Notes: a model not told the origin generated them from the sequence alone. Counted from the first letter of the stretch, positions 15,929 through 25,929 are shown. The stretch is 42,121 nucleotides of DNA from CAZUGA01 sp964619885 (GCA_964619885.1 CAZUGA010000040.1:1-42121), one strand, 5' to 3'. A program made the numbers and translations.

Positions 15929-16525
15929 CTATTTCCATTTGCGCAGTCCACCGATACTTATCCAGTACCCAAATTGGAGCAGCAAAATCAAAGCACCTAT
16001 TACCCACAAATAGTTCAATCCACCGCCCCCAACCTGAAACGGGAATACCGCATTATAAGTTTTATCGTTGGTAGGGTGCCGGGTTGTTACGATTCCAATA
16101 TAGTTTCCCGGTTGTGCAAAATTATGGTCAATTTTGAACACCGCGTTGGATTCCGTAATCGGCGGTTGATAGAAAACGGTTGCACTGTCAATATCCTCAA
16201 TCTTGGCAACATCGTCCCACTTCGCATATCGATCCAAATTTGTCACATCCTTAATGATGCGAAAATCCACGGGCATGATTTTCAGACTATCATGCAGATA
16301 ATTGAGCATAAAAACCGTTTTGCCAGTATCCGGTAAGTCTTCGCAATATTCCTTGCTGCCTCGAGTTTCGGGCTGGTACACGGTAAAATGGGCTCTAAAG
16401 AATCCTATCTGGATCACACAAACATCTTCTTCGGCAACGATCGAACCATGCGCCCAGACATCAATCCAACATAGCATTAGGAATAAACATCCATAGCTTA
16501 CTTTTCCAAAGATTTTACCGATCAT
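15929..16525 (-). CDS. Unrecognised secreted protein with C-terminal membrane anchor
   Basis: I do not recognise this 198-residue protein. From the ATG at 16525 it has a signal peptide (KVSYGCLFLMLCWIDVWA then HGSIVAEE), an exported middle part and one C-terminal hydrophobic segment (LWVIGALILLLQFGYWI) followed by a short basic tail. The first residues of the mature part are His-Gly, and two cysteines (DVCVIQIG and EYCEDLP) could form a disulfide. The end of the exported part (AQPGNYIGIVTT, then VFPFQVGGG) reads like the last strands of an Ig-like beta sandwich such as the FixH/YtkA type, an inference by pattern only. A TTG five codons further out (16540) is possible. It is alone and convergent with the DCC-family gene, with 480 noncoding bases upstream. 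Confidence 0.7.
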   Translation of the reverse strand: MIGKIFGKVSYGCLFLMLCWIDVWAHGSIVAEEDVCVIQIGFFRAHFTVYQPETRGSKEYCEDLPDTGKTVFMLNYLHDSLKIMPVDFRIIKDVTNLDRYAKWDDVAKIEDIDSATVFYQPPITESNAVFKIDHNFAQPGNYIGIVTTRHPTNDKTYNAVFPFQVGGGGLNYLWVIGALILLLQFGYWISIGGLRKWK

Positions 16526-17005
16526 ATTTGTGTATACCAATGACTAAAAACCACCTAAATTAGGCAACCGCTTAATTCCGATACCAACGGAAAACGAGTT
16601 TTTACACGAATGAACGACTCGTCACAAATTTATTTTGCCAAATTGATCTATATGGCACGCAATCAAGTAATGTGCTGTCGCCACCTGTTCACCAACACCC
16701 CAATATCGATTATTGTAATTACATTTCAATCATTTGAAGCCATAGCGATACGAGTCAAAAGATAGGTGTTTGTTACCGAGAAACCTCAAGTCTGAGAAAT
16801 CTATCGCGTCACCGAAAAAACTTATCAGCAATTGAAACTTCGACGTTGTAATTCTTGTAAACAGCGATAGTCTATTAACGGACTCTACACATTCCGCTTC
16901 AAATGATCATCAGCGACCCGAAACTTTAGCGCGGTATAATATCTAATTGGTATCTTTAGAATTGCAACCTAGTCGATTTCAGTTTAACCCACAAACTCAT
17001 ATATT
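16526..17005. other. Noncoding region between divergent genes, with a TATAAT before prlC
   Basis: No gene is seen in these 480 bases. A perfect TATAAT lies at 16935-16940, 65 bases before the prlC ATG, but the hexamer 17 bases upstream of it (AGCGAC) is a poor -35 box, so the promoter call is weak. The region must also drive the divergent secreted-protein gene; no good box was found for it. Confidence 0.4.
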
Positions 17006-19045
17006 ATGACGAACCCATTGCTAGAATATCGTGAATTACCACCGTTTTCACAAATAAAACCCGAACACGTCGAGCCTGCGATTACCCAAATCCTTCAGGA
17101 AAACCGTGCAACGGTGGAAAAGTTGCTGGGCGAAAACACCAGCTACGACTGGGATAATCTTGTGCAGCCTCTGGAAGATATCGACGACCGGCTTAATAGG
17201 GCGTGGTCTCCGGTCAGCCATATGAATTCTGTGGTCAACAACGATGCACTACGCGATGCATATAATGCCTGCCTACCCAAACTCAGCCAATACGCCACGG
17301 AAATGGGTCAGAATAAGAGGCTATACGAGGCCTACCTTACCGTCGATAGCAGCCACGCGGCAGCAACATTCGATACCGCACAAAAGAAAATCATTAAAAA
17401 TACATTACGGGATTTCAGATTGTCCGGTATCTCGTTAGATGAAACCAACCAATCACGATACAAGGAAATTGCGCAAGAATTATCCCGACTCTCCAGCAAA
17501 TACGAAGAAAATGTGCTGGATGCGACTCAGGCGTGGAGTAAACAGATAGAAGACGAAGCTGAGCTTAGCGGCCTACCAGAATCTGCTTTGGCCCTAGCAC
17601 GCCAGACGGCGCAAGACCGTAAGATGAACGGATGGCTATTCACCCTTGAGTTTCCTTCATACATGGCCACCATGACCTTTGCCGATAACCGGGAGTTGCG
17701 TGCAGAAACCTACCGCGCTTTCGCCACCCGCGCATCCGACCAAGGACCCCATGCAGGACAATGGGATAATTCTGAGGTGATGGAAAAAATTCTAGAGCTA
17801 CGCTATGAACAAGCTAGGCTATTAGGGTTTAAAAATTACGCGGCCCTTTCACTAGAAACAAAAATGGCGAAATCACCCGATCAGGTGGTTGGCTTTCTGG
17901 AAGACCTAGCGCAACGCTCCAAACCCTATGCAGAGAAAGATTTGAAAAATCTTGGAGATTTTGCCAAGGCCGAATATGGAATCGAGACTCTAGAAGCGTG
18001 GGATATCCCCTATTATTCAGAAAAGATGCGGCAGCAGCATTTCCAATTATCGCAGGAGGAAGTCAAAGCTTATTTTCCCGCGGACCGCGTAATCGATGGT
18101 TTATTCGCGGTTGTCAAACAACTTTACGGATTGGAAATTAGCCCTATCGATGACGTAGATATATGGCACCCTGATGTACAATTCTTCCGTATTCTTGATG
18201 AAAATAGAACCATTCGCGGTCGATTTTATTTGGATATATATGCCCGTCCAAATAAACGCGGTGGCGCATGGATGGACGAATGCGTGTCACGCAAAATAAC
18301 CAAATCCTCAACCCAAACGCCTGTCGCATATCTAACCTGCAACTTTTCACCGCCAACCGGAAATGATCCAGCATTGTTGACACACGATGAAGTAATTACC
18401 CTATTTCACGAATTCGGCCATGGCCTGCACCATATGCTAACCCAGGTTGATCATTTGGGCGTATCTGGCATCCATGGTGTCGAATGGGATGCAGTTGAGT
18501 TACCCAGCCAATTTATGGAAAACTGGTGCTGGGAACGCGAAGTGCTGAAATTGATTTCTCACCATTATCAAAGCGGTGAACAGCTGCCCGATGAGTTATT
18601 CGAAAAAATGCTCGCTGCGAAAAATTTTCAGTCCGGCATGCTTATGGTTCGTCAACTGGAATTCGCGTTATTCGATTTTCTGATACACAATCAATACAAT
18701 CCCGAACTTGGTGGCCGCATCTACCCGTTGCTAGAACAAGTTCGCGACCAAGTGGCCGTGCTCATTCCCCCGGCCTTCAACCGTTTTCCGCATAGTTTTT
18801 CACATATCTTTGCAGGCGGGTACGCTGCCGGTTATTACAGTTACAAATGGGCTGAAGTGTTGTCCGCGGATGCATTCTCACTATTCGAAGAGCACGGTGT
18901 TTTCGATCGCGCAACTGGCCAAGCCTTCCTGAAGAACATTTTGGAAAAAGGCGGCAGTCAAAATGCAATGGAGCTATTTGTGGCATTTCGCGGGCGCGAA
19001 CCGAAGATCGATGCGCTGTTGCGGCACAGCGGAATCGCCGCATGA
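17006..19045 (+). CDS. prlC: Oligopeptidase A (M3 family zinc metallopeptidase)
   Basis: The 679-residue product matches PrlC/OpdA in length and content. It starts NPLLEYRELPPFSQIKPEHVEPAI and carries the M3 zinc motif LFHEFGHGLHHML with His468, Glu469 and His472, plus the downstream glutamate in WDAVELPSQFMENW. The enzyme is a cytoplasmic peptidase that degrades signal peptides and other oligopeptides. The start ATG at 17006 follows an AT-rich leader without a strong ribosome site. Its stop overlaps the ubiD start by four bases (ATGA at 19042-19045), so the two are translated from one message; a functional link between the two products is not known to me. Confidence 0.97.
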   Translation: MTNPLLEYRELPPFSQIKPEHVEPAITQILQENRATVEKLLGENTSYDWDNLVQPLEDIDDRLNRAWSPVSHMNSVVNNDALRDAYNACLPKLSQYATEMGQNKRLYEAYLTVDSSHAAATFDTAQKKIIKNTLRDFRLSGISLDETNQSRYKEIAQELSRLSSKYEENVLDATQAWSKQIEDEAELSGLPESALALARQTAQDRKMNGWLFTLEFPSYMATMTFADNRELRAETYRAFATRASDQGPHAGQWDNSEVMEKILELRYEQARLLGFKNYAALSLETKMAKSPDQVVGFLEDLAQRSKPYAEKDLKNLGDFAKAEYGIETLEAWDIPYYSEKMRQQHFQLSQEEVKAYFPADRVIDGLFAVVKQLYGLEISPIDDVDIWHPDVQFFRILDENRTIRGRFYLDIYARPNKRGGAWMDECVSRKITKSSTQTPVAYLTCNFSPPTGNDPALLTHDEVITLFHEFGHGLHHMLTQVDHLGVSGIHGVEWDAVELPSQFMENWCWEREVLKLISHHYQSGEQLPDELFEKMLAAKNFQSGMLMVRQLEFALFDFLIHNQYNPELGGRIYPLLEQVRDQVAVLIPPAFNRFPHSFSHIFAGGYAAGYYSYKWAEVLSADAFSLFEEHGVFDRATGQAFLKNILEKGGSQNAMELFVAFRGREPKIDALLRHSGIAA

Positions 19046-20511
19046 AGTACAAAGATCTTCGAGATTTTATTGCACAACTCGAAAGCAACGGAGAACTGAA
19101 GCGCGTACCCATAGAAGTAGACCCCGATCTTCAAGTCACGGAAATATGCGATCGCACCCTCAAACGCGCCGGCCCCGCATTATTGTTCGAAAACCCGAAA
19201 GGCTCGAACATGCCATTATTGGCAAATTTATTCGGCACACCCGAGCGCGTGGCAATGGGTATGGGCGAAGATTCAGTCAGTGCATTACGCGAAGTCGGTA
19301 AACTTCTGGCCTTCCTGAAAGAACCGGATCCACCCAAAGGCATGAAGGACGCCTGGGCCAAATTGCCAAAATTCAAACAAGTTTTGAATATGACGCCCAA
19401 ATTGGTCAAACAAGCACCCTGTCAGGAACAGGTACTAGCCGGCTCAGATATCGACCTGGGTAACTATCCGATTCAAACCTGCTGGCCGGATGATGCGGGT
19501 CCCTTGATTACCTGGGCTTTGGTGGTGACCAAGGGTCCGCACAAAGAACGTCAAAATTTGGGAATCTACCGGCAACAAGTCATTGGCAAGAACAAGGTGA
19601 TCATGCGCTGGCTGGCACACCGTGGCGGCGCTTTGGACTTTAAGGAGTGGCAAAATGCAAAGCCGGGCGAACCATTTCCGGTGGCAGTTGCACTGGGCGC
19701 GGATCCAGCCACCATATTAGGTGCGGTGACACCGGTACCGGACAGCTTATCGGAATACGGATTTGCCGGACTGTTACGCGGTAGTAAAACCGAATTGGTT
19801 GATTGCATATCTGTAGACCTACAGATTCCAGCCAGCGCTGAAATCGTACTGGAAGGCTTTATATACCCCGATGAAACTGCGCCCGAGGGCCCCTTTGGCG
19901 ATCACACGGGCTATTACAACGAGATCGAGGAATTTCCGGTTTTTACCATCCAACGCATTACCCAGCGACATAACCCGATTTACCACAGCACTTATACCGG
20001 ACGGCCACCCGACGAACCCGCGGTTCTTGGTGTAGCCTTGAATGAGGTATTTGTACCTATACTACAGAAACAATTCCCCGAAATTACCGATTTTTATCTG
20101 CCCCCCGAAGGCTGTTCGTATCGCCTCGCCGTGGTCAGTATGATAAAACAATATCCTGGCCATGCTAAACGGGTAATGTTCGGTGTATGGTCCTTTCTGC
20201 GCCAATTCATGTATACCAAATTTGTAGTCGTGACCGACGACGACATCAATGTGCGCGATTGGAAGGACGTGATCTGGGCCATGACTACGCGAATGGATCC
20301 AGTGAGGGATACAACGCTATTGGAAAACACGCCGATCGATTACTTGGATTTTGCGTCACCGGTATCGGGTCTAGGGTCCAAAATAGGTTTCGACGCGACC
20401 AACAAGTGGCCGGGTGAAACCGAGCGAGAATGGGGAAGACCGATTACTATGACCAACAACATCAAAAAATCTGTCGACCAATTATGGGATTCACTCGACT
20501 TGGGTATTTGA
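19042..20511 (+). CDS. ubiD: 4-hydroxy-3-polyprenylbenzoate decarboxylase
   Basis: The 489-residue product is UbiD along its length: MKYKDLRDFIAQLESNGELKR at the start, the RQNLGIYRQQVIGKNKVIMRWLAHRGGA block that binds prenylated FMN, and DETAPEGPFGDHTGYYN with the catalytic acidic residues. The enzyme removes the carboxyl group from the polyprenylated ring in aerobic ubiquinone synthesis and needs prenyl-FMN made by UbiX, which is not in the window. Its ATG overlaps the prlC stop. The RND adaptor gene follows after 64 bases on the same strand and might be part of the same transcript. Length and motifs are normal. Confidence 0.97.
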   Translation: MKYKDLRDFIAQLESNGELKRVPIEVDPDLQVTEICDRTLKRAGPALLFENPKGSNMPLLANLFGTPERVAMGMGEDSVSALREVGKLLAFLKEPDPPKGMKDAWAKLPKFKQVLNMTPKLVKQAPCQEQVLAGSDIDLGNYPIQTCWPDDAGPLITWALVVTKGPHKERQNLGIYRQQVIGKNKVIMRWLAHRGGALDFKEWQNAKPGEPFPVAVALGADPATILGAVTPVPDSLSEYGFAGLLRGSKTELVDCISVDLQIPASAEIVLEGFIYPDETAPEGPFGDHTGYYNEIEEFPVFTIQRITQRHNPIYHSTYTGRPPDEPAVLGVALNEVFVPILQKQFPEITDFYLPPEGCSYRLAVVSMIKQYPGHAKRVMFGVWSFLRQFMYTKFVVVTDDDINVRDWKDVIWAMTTRMDPVRDTTLLENTPIDYLDFASPVSGLGSKIGFDATNKWPGETEREWGRPITMTNNIKKSVDQLWDSLDLGI

Positions 20512-20575
20512 CCGCACCCTATGAAAAACGTTTTTGAGTAGCATTTGGCCGTCTATAACATAAACTTCTAGCATC

Positions 20576-21601
20576 ATGCATTTTATTTCCGATACCGTAA
20601 TCGGGCGCTGCGCTTTCATCGTGGTGTACCTGGTCAGCGTGCAAACCAATGCTGACACAGCTCCGAATCTAGCGGTCGCCGAGAGCGCGCAGCAAACAGT
20701 TACACTAACCGGTTTCACTCGAGCCCGAACCAAATTGGACTTATCGCCCGAAATGTCTGGACGGGTGGAAAAGGTATTTGCTGATATTGGCGAACCCATT
20801 CCAACCGATGGTAACTTCGCCTGCCTGGACCGCACTTTTATCAACCTGGATATAGAGAGCAACCGGGCCGAAATAGCCAGAACCAAAATCGACATCGAAT
20901 ATTTCAGTAAACAGGTCGATCGCTATCAAAAACTGGTCAACCAAAATAGCTCGTCACAAATTCAGTTGGACGACCACAAGCGCAGTCTAGAAACTGCAAG
21001 ACAACAACTTCGAATACTGAGAACTAAAGGACGAGAGTTAGCGGAGCGGAAAAATCGTCACTGTATTTCGGTACCACCGGGCTGGCTCGTCATCGAACGG
21101 GAGATCGAACCCGGCGAATGGATCAACAAGGGCGACCCAGCGGGCCAAGCCGGAAATTTTTCTGAGCTGTTAATTCCTTACGCCGTTTCAATGCCCGAAT
21201 TTCAAGCCTTACAACGATTCAGTGACAATATCCACATCGACATGCCAGATTTAGGGATTCGCGTGCCGGCGTCCCTGGAAAAAGTATCCCCGGGCTTTGA
21301 CGAACAATCACGTAAAATCAAAATAGTTCTGGCCATCGAGGGGGGACGTGATGGCCGCCGAGGCGGCTTGAGAGCGCAACTTTCATTGAATATACCCGAT
21401 GAAAACAATACTGTGACCCTACCACAGAGCGCATTGGACGAACGCTACGAGCAATACTGGTTACAGCGGGATAATGGTGAGCGCATAAAGGTTGTTTATC
21501 TGGGTAAAGATATCCAGAAAAGTAAAGATGGCGAACCGTTGGTCAGAGTATCGTCACCGTTGGTTAAACCCGGAGACAAATTCATCGTGCAGCAAAAATA
21601 A
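20576..21601 (+). CDS. RND efflux periplasmic adaptor (membrane fusion protein)
   Basis: The 341-residue protein has the adaptor layout: an N-terminal export signal (FIVVYLVSVQTNA), a half lipoyl domain (SPEMSGRVEKVFADIGEPI), an alpha hairpin at about 95-160 rich in charged residues (IARTKIDIEYFSKQVDRYQKL through TARQQLRILRTKGRELAE), the second lipoyl half, then beta-barrel and proximal domains ending near VSSPLVKPGDKFIV. There is no cysteine after the signal, so it is not a lipoprotein. It joins an inner-membrane pump to an outer-membrane channel. The permease gene starts six bases after its stop, so they form one operon. No TolC-like gene is present, so a channel encoded elsewhere is presumably used. 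Confidence 0.88.
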   Translation: MHFISDTVIGRCAFIVVYLVSVQTNADTAPNLAVAESAQQTVTLTGFTRARTKLDLSPEMSGRVEKVFADIGEPIPTDGNFACLDRTFINLDIESNRAEIARTKIDIEYFSKQVDRYQKLVNQNSSSQIQLDDHKRSLETARQQLRILRTKGRELAERKNRHCISVPPGWLVIEREIEPGEWINKGDPAGQAGNFSELLIPYAVSMPEFQALQRFSDNIHIDMPDLGIRVPASLEKVSPGFDEQSRKIKIVLAIEGGRDGRRGGLRAQLSLNIPDENNTVTLPQSALDERYEQYWLQRDNGERIKVVYLGKDIQKSKDGEPLVRVSSPLVKPGDKFIVQQK

Positions 21602-21607
21602 ATCGGC

Positions 21608-24600
21608 ATGGAATCTGTTATCCGCTTTTCTTTACAGCAAAAGGTTCTGTTTAATCTTTTATTTGTAGTTCTGATCGTCGCCGGTTCGTACGCGATGTTC
21701 AACCTACCCACTGACCGCTACCCCAGCGTCGATTTCGGCGAAGTCATCATTAACACCTATTATCCTGGTGCCTCGCCTGCCGAGGTGGAAACCTTGGTTA
21801 CTCACGAAATTGAAGAAGCACTGGAATCGGTCAAGGACATCCAGTGGATCAAATCGACGTCGCAACGGGAAAATTCCAGAATCCATCTAAAATTTGTCGA
21901 CGATGCGGATTATGCCAGTCTGTATAACGAGGTTCGATTCAAAGTTCTGAATATTTTGGATCAATTACCCGAGGAAATTGATCCGCCAACTATCGCCAGC
22001 CTGGATACAGAAGATTTTTTACCTGTCATCGTCATCAACCTGACCGGTGAACATGAAAATAGAGCGCTGACTCTAATGGGCGAAGAACTTAAATCCTCTC
22101 TGCAACAAGTCCCCAGGGTTCAAGAAATCAAAATAATTGGCGAATACGAGCGCGAATTTCATGTTCATCTTGACCCCGCCAAATTGAATGCCTTCGGCGT
22201 TAGCTTCGATGATGTAGCATCTGCACTTAGCCGCGCCAACGTATCCGTGCTGGCTGGGGACTATAAGGATAAATCTGGCGAATTCGTCGTCAAGGTGGAT
22301 GAAAAATTCCGCAATCGCGACCAGGTCATCGACACGATCATACGCACGGATGCGGACGGCAGCTTTCTCAGGGTTGAAGACGTCATAAGCCGCGCCGAAC
22401 TCAACTACAGAGACCCAAGGATCATTGCGTCGGTCAATGGAAAGAACGCGCTTGCGCTGCAAATCATTAAAACCCCGCAGGGCAATGCGCTGGATATTAA
22501 AGCGCAAATGTTGGAAATTCTGGAAAATTTCCAACCGATCGCCAAAAAACAGAACGTCTCCATCGTTTTAACTCAGGATTCAACGGTATATATCAAGGAT
22601 GGATTAAACACTCTCAGTATGAACATGCTGGTCGGGATTATCCTAGTGTCTCTGATAATCTGGTATTTCATGGGGATTAGAAATGCCGGAATTATTACTA
22701 TCGGCATTCCGTTTTCGTTCATGATCAGTATGCTTTTGATGTTTTTGAGCGGCAACAGCCTCAACGAATTGACCTTGTTCTCCTTTGTATTGGTGACTGG
22801 AATTATTGTAGATGATGCGATCGTAGTTACAGAAAACATCTACCGGCATATAGAACGCGGTGAAAAACTGAACGATGCCATCATTTACGGAACCTCGGAA
22901 GTCGCGTTACCCGTCATCTCCGCGACATTGACCACAGTCGCAGCGTTTATGCCGATGCTAATAATGACTGGGGTAACCGGTGAATTTTTTGCACTAATTC
23001 CCAAGACCGTTTCATATGCGATTCTTGCATCGCTGTTTGAATGCCTGTTAATTTTGCCCATTCATTACATGGATTTCGGTCCCCGGCCGAATACCGACCA
23101 TGCAACTGATCGGCTCAATACGGATAACCGTCTATTGAAGCCATTGAGGATTTTAACGAATCGATTTTTGGCCATCACGCTGCACTACCGAATTCGCAGT
23201 TTAGCGATAGTTCTGGCCATGTTCGTGGCTACGGTCGCGGTACTTGGAGTTTCCATTAGCGGGAAAATACCACTAATTCGAATTAAGTTTTTCCCAGACG
23301 ATTACACCTTGTATTACGTTGACGTCACTGGAAAAAGCGGCGCATCGATACAGCAAATTGACAAGCACGTACACGATATCACCGAGTTTATCCTGCAGGA
23401 CGGACCAGGTATGTCACGGTCAGTGGCAGGTTTTGCGGGAATGTATTTTAACGACGACTACGAGCAAATTTACGCCAGTAACTACGGAACCGTAATGGCC
23501 ACACTGCCGGCCAAAGACGATCAAAGCTTCGAATCACCGTTGGACCACTTGGAAAGTATGCGTAAACGTTTGAAGTCCAAGTTTGAAAAGAACGGACTCA
23601 AACTCCACATCCATCCACAAAAAGACGGGCCACCCCGCGGAAAAGACTTGAATGTACGGATACTTGGCAGCAATCCCACTTCGATCGCCGGTTTGGCCGA
23701 GAATATCTACGCGTTCATCAACAATGATCCTAAAATAGGTCCCTATTTGGAAGAATTGGGCGATAACCGCGGCAAGCCCAAACGTGTACTTCGGTTTGTC
23801 GTTCGTCATGATCGCGCGCAGGAATATGGTCTTAGCAGCAAGCAAGTTGCACGTCTAGCTGGTAGCGTGTTGGATGGGCGTTACGTTGGTCATTATCGAT
23901 TAATCGACGAAGAAATCGATCTGAAATTATTCATCGATTCACAATTTTTCGATGCCCCCGAAGATGCTTTGTACATCCCGCTATTGGAACATGCCAGTGG
24001 CCCAATAAGGCTTAAGGATCTGACCCGGATCGAAGCTTTTGAAGAACCGGGCGATTTGAATCGCTATCAGCATAAACGCGCGATCAGCATCCAAGCCAAT
24101 CTACAACCTTCGGCGCCAACATCTATACCGGTCATTGTCGCGACTATCCAAGCCTACTACGAAAAAATCAGGGACAAATATCCGGGCGCGACCCTAAGCT
24201 TTGGCGGAGAGCACGAAGATACTCAACGATCGTATACGTCGCTGGCTTATGCTTTCATTATTGCAACGCTGCTGATCTATATGATTTTGGCCACACAATT
24301 TCAATCTTACCTGCAACCGTTCATCATTTTATCCGCTGTGGTTTTCGCGTTAATCGGGGTAATTTTCGGCAAATTGGTCAGCCAATCGCTGTTCACTTTG
24401 AACAGTTTTATCGCAGTCATCGGCGTCGCGGGTGTTGTGGTCAACGACGCGCTAGTATTGATCGATTTTATCAACAAAGCCTATAGACGCGGTCTTTGCC
24501 GACGCGAAGCGATTTTCGAAGGGGTTAACATCAGGCTGCGCCCCATTTTACTAACGACATTAACCACTTCGCTGGGTTTGCTACCGATGGCTGTAGGCAT

Positions 24601-24775
24601 CCCTAGCTACTCATTAGTTTGGGGAAGCATGGCTTCAACCTTTGTCACTGGTTTGGCCACTGCAACAATACTCACATTATTTATCGTACCGGTGATTTGG
24701 GATTTGCTGCAAGGTTGGTTGGAAAAACGCAACCCGGGCCAACGACTCATAGGTTCCGAAAATTATACTGATTAG
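21608..24775 (+). CDS. RND-family efflux permease (AcrB-like, HAE type)
   Basis: The 1055-residue protein is a full RND pump. An N-terminal membrane helix (NLLFVVLIVAGSYAMFNLP) is followed by a large periplasmic loop starting DRYPSVDFGEVIINTYYPGASPAEVETLV, a block of five or so helices, then a second repeat of loop and helices. TM4 carries the proton-relay pair Asp402-Asp403 in TGIIVDDAIVVTENIYRH. In TM10 the segment is GVVVNDALVLIDFIN, so the lysine usually found there in AcrB (Lys940) is replaced by Asn946-Asp947. This variant is shared by a broad group of RND pumps of less-studied substrate range. It is driven by the proton motive force and exports drugs, lipids or other amphiphiles; the substrate cannot be read. 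The start ATG is six bases after the adaptor stop, and the gene ends convergent with hemH. Confidence 0.93.
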   Translation: MESVIRFSLQQKVLFNLLFVVLIVAGSYAMFNLPTDRYPSVDFGEVIINTYYPGASPAEVETLVTHEIEEALESVKDIQWIKSTSQRENSRIHLKFVDDADYASLYNEVRFKVLNILDQLPEEIDPPTIASLDTEDFLPVIVINLTGEHENRALTLMGEELKSSLQQVPRVQEIKIIGEYEREFHVHLDPAKLNAFGVSFDDVASALSRANVSVLAGDYKDKSGEFVVKVDEKFRNRDQVIDTIIRTDADGSFLRVEDVISRAELNYRDPRIIASVNGKNALALQIIKTPQGNALDIKAQMLEILENFQPIAKKQNVSIVLTQDSTVYIKDGLNTLSMNMLVGIILVSLIIWYFMGIRNAGIITIGIPFSFMISMLLMFLSGNSLNELTLFSFVLVTGIIVDDAIVVTENIYRHIERGEKLNDAIIYGTSEVALPVISATLTTVAAFMPMLIMTGVTGEFFALIPKTVSYAILASLFECLLILPIHYMDFGPRPNTDHATDRLNTDNRLLKPLRILTNRFLAITLHYRIRSLAIVLAMFVATVAVLGVSISGKIPLIRIKFFPDDYTLYYVDVTGKSGASIQQIDKHVHDITEFILQDGPGMSRSVAGFAGMYFNDDYEQIYASNYGTVMATLPAKDDQSFESPLDHLESMRKRLKSKFEKNGLKLHIHPQKDGPPRGKDLNVRILGSNPTSIAGLAENIYAFINNDPKIGPYLEELGDNRGKPKRVLRFVVRHDRAQEYGLSSKQVARLAGSVLDGRYVGHYRLIDEEIDLKLFIDSQFFDAPEDALYIPLLEHASGPIRLKDLTRIEAFEEPGDLNRYQHKRAISIQANLQPSAPTSIPVIVATIQAYYEKIRDKYPGATLSFGGEHEDTQRSYTSLAYAFIIATLLIYMILATQFQSYLQPFIILSAVVFALIGVIFGKLVSQSLFTLNSFIAVIGVAGVVVNDALVLIDFINKAYRRGLCRREAIFEGVNIRLRPILLTTLTTSLGLLPMAVGIPSYSLVWGSMASTFVTGLATATILTLFIVPVIWDLLQGWLEKRNPGQRLIGSENYTD

Positions 24776-24882
24776 CAAAAACAAGTTGAACCGGTCGCCG
24801 GAGACCAACCGCGCCCTAAAAGATAGCCCCAGAATAATCATCTTATCGACGAAAAAACCAAATAAACCTCGGCATGAGATCG

Positions 24883-25929
24883 CTACGATTCAATCCACCC
24901 CTCCAGCTGTTGCCGTACCAAATCATTCAACAATCCAATTCCCGTTTCCGAATCGTTTAAGCACGCCAATAAGTCATACCGGTCACCACCATTTTTAACG
25001 AATATTTCGCGGTTCTGAATGCCTATTTCCTCAAGCGTTTCCAGACAATCAACCGCAAATCCTGGCGTTAGAACCATAACCCGCTTAACGCCACTTTGGG
25101 CTAATTGGATCAGCGTTTGATCAGTGGCCGGCTCCAACCATTTTTTTGGACCGAAGCGCGATTGAAACGTCATTTGAAGATAATGATCGTCCACATCAAG
25201 CATCTCCCTCAACAATCGCGTGGTTTCAGCACATTGATCAAAATATGGGTCGCCTTTTTCCACGCACTGCTTGGGTAAGCCATGGTACGAAGCGATGATG
25301 GTTTCCGGCCGGGATTCAACCTTAGCCAAATAATCGGTCACCGTATCCGCCAAAGCTCGGATATAAACCGGATGATCAAAATAAGGCGGCAGAGTGCGTA
25401 AGGCCGGTTGCCAGCGCCAGGTTTTCAGAATGTCGAAAACTTTGTCCGTCACTGTAGCCGTCGAGGTTGCGCTGTATTGCGGGTACAAAGGTACGACCAA
25501 AATTTTCTTACAACCTTGGTCTCTAAGCTGTTCCAGCGAATCTCGCAGCGGTGGTACGCCGTAACGCATCGCCCAAGAAACAACAATCGAAGGACTGTAA
25601 TCGCTCATTTTTAACGCCAATTCTTCTGCCTGCCTGCGGGTAAAAAATCGCAACGGAGATTCATCCTGATCAGTCAACCATATCTTTCGGTACGCGCGTA
25701 CAACCTTGCCTGGCCGCGTCGTCAAAATAATCCCCTGGAGTATCGGCTGCCATAACCAAGGGGACAACTCAATCACACGCCGGTCGGACAGAAATTCTGC
25801 CAGAAACTTGCGTACGGAAATACGATCACAATGTTCCGGTGTGCCGAGGTTGACCAACAATACGCCAATCTTCGTCGCCGAAATCTCACTAGTATCCCTT
25901 TTTGACGGGCCCTGGTTATTTGAGTGCAT
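24883..25929 (-). CDS. hemH: Ferrochelatase
   Basis: The 348-residue product has the bacterial ferrochelatase pattern: IGVLLVNLGTPE at the start, PLRFFTRRQAE, the PLYPQYSATSTATV strand, ASYHGLPKQCVEKGDPYF with the metal-binding His216, and LTPGFAVDCLETLEEI with the catalytic glutamate. It inserts ferrous iron into protoporphyrin IX, the last step of heme synthesis, at the inner face of the membrane. The first 19 residues are polar and variable, so a slightly later start is possible, but the ATG at 25929 is the natural one. It is convergent with the RND operon. A perfect 7-bp hairpin about 100 bases upstream might be part of its control region. Confidence 0.96.
   Translation of the reverse strand: MHSNNQGPSKRDTSEISATKIGVLLVNLGTPEHCDRISVRKFLAEFLSDRRVIELSPWLWQPILQGIILTTRPGKVVRAYRKIWLTDQDESPLRFFTRRQAEELALKMSDYSPSIVVSWAMRYGVPPLRDSLEQLRDQGCKKILVVPLYPQYSATSTATVTDKVFDILKTWRWQPALRTLPPYFDHPVYIRALADTVTDYLAKVESRPETIIASYHGLPKQCVEKGDPYFDQCAETTRLLREMLDVDDHYLQMTFQSRFGPKKWLEPATDQTLIQLAQSGVKRVMVLTPGFAVDCLETLEEIGIQNREIFVKNGGDRYDLLACLNDSETGIGLLNDLVRQQLEGWIES

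Noticed and set aside
16935..16940. TATAAT before prlC as a firm promoter
   Set aside because: The -10 box is perfect but no acceptable -35 box or extended -10 is present, so it is only mentioned within the noncoding entry.
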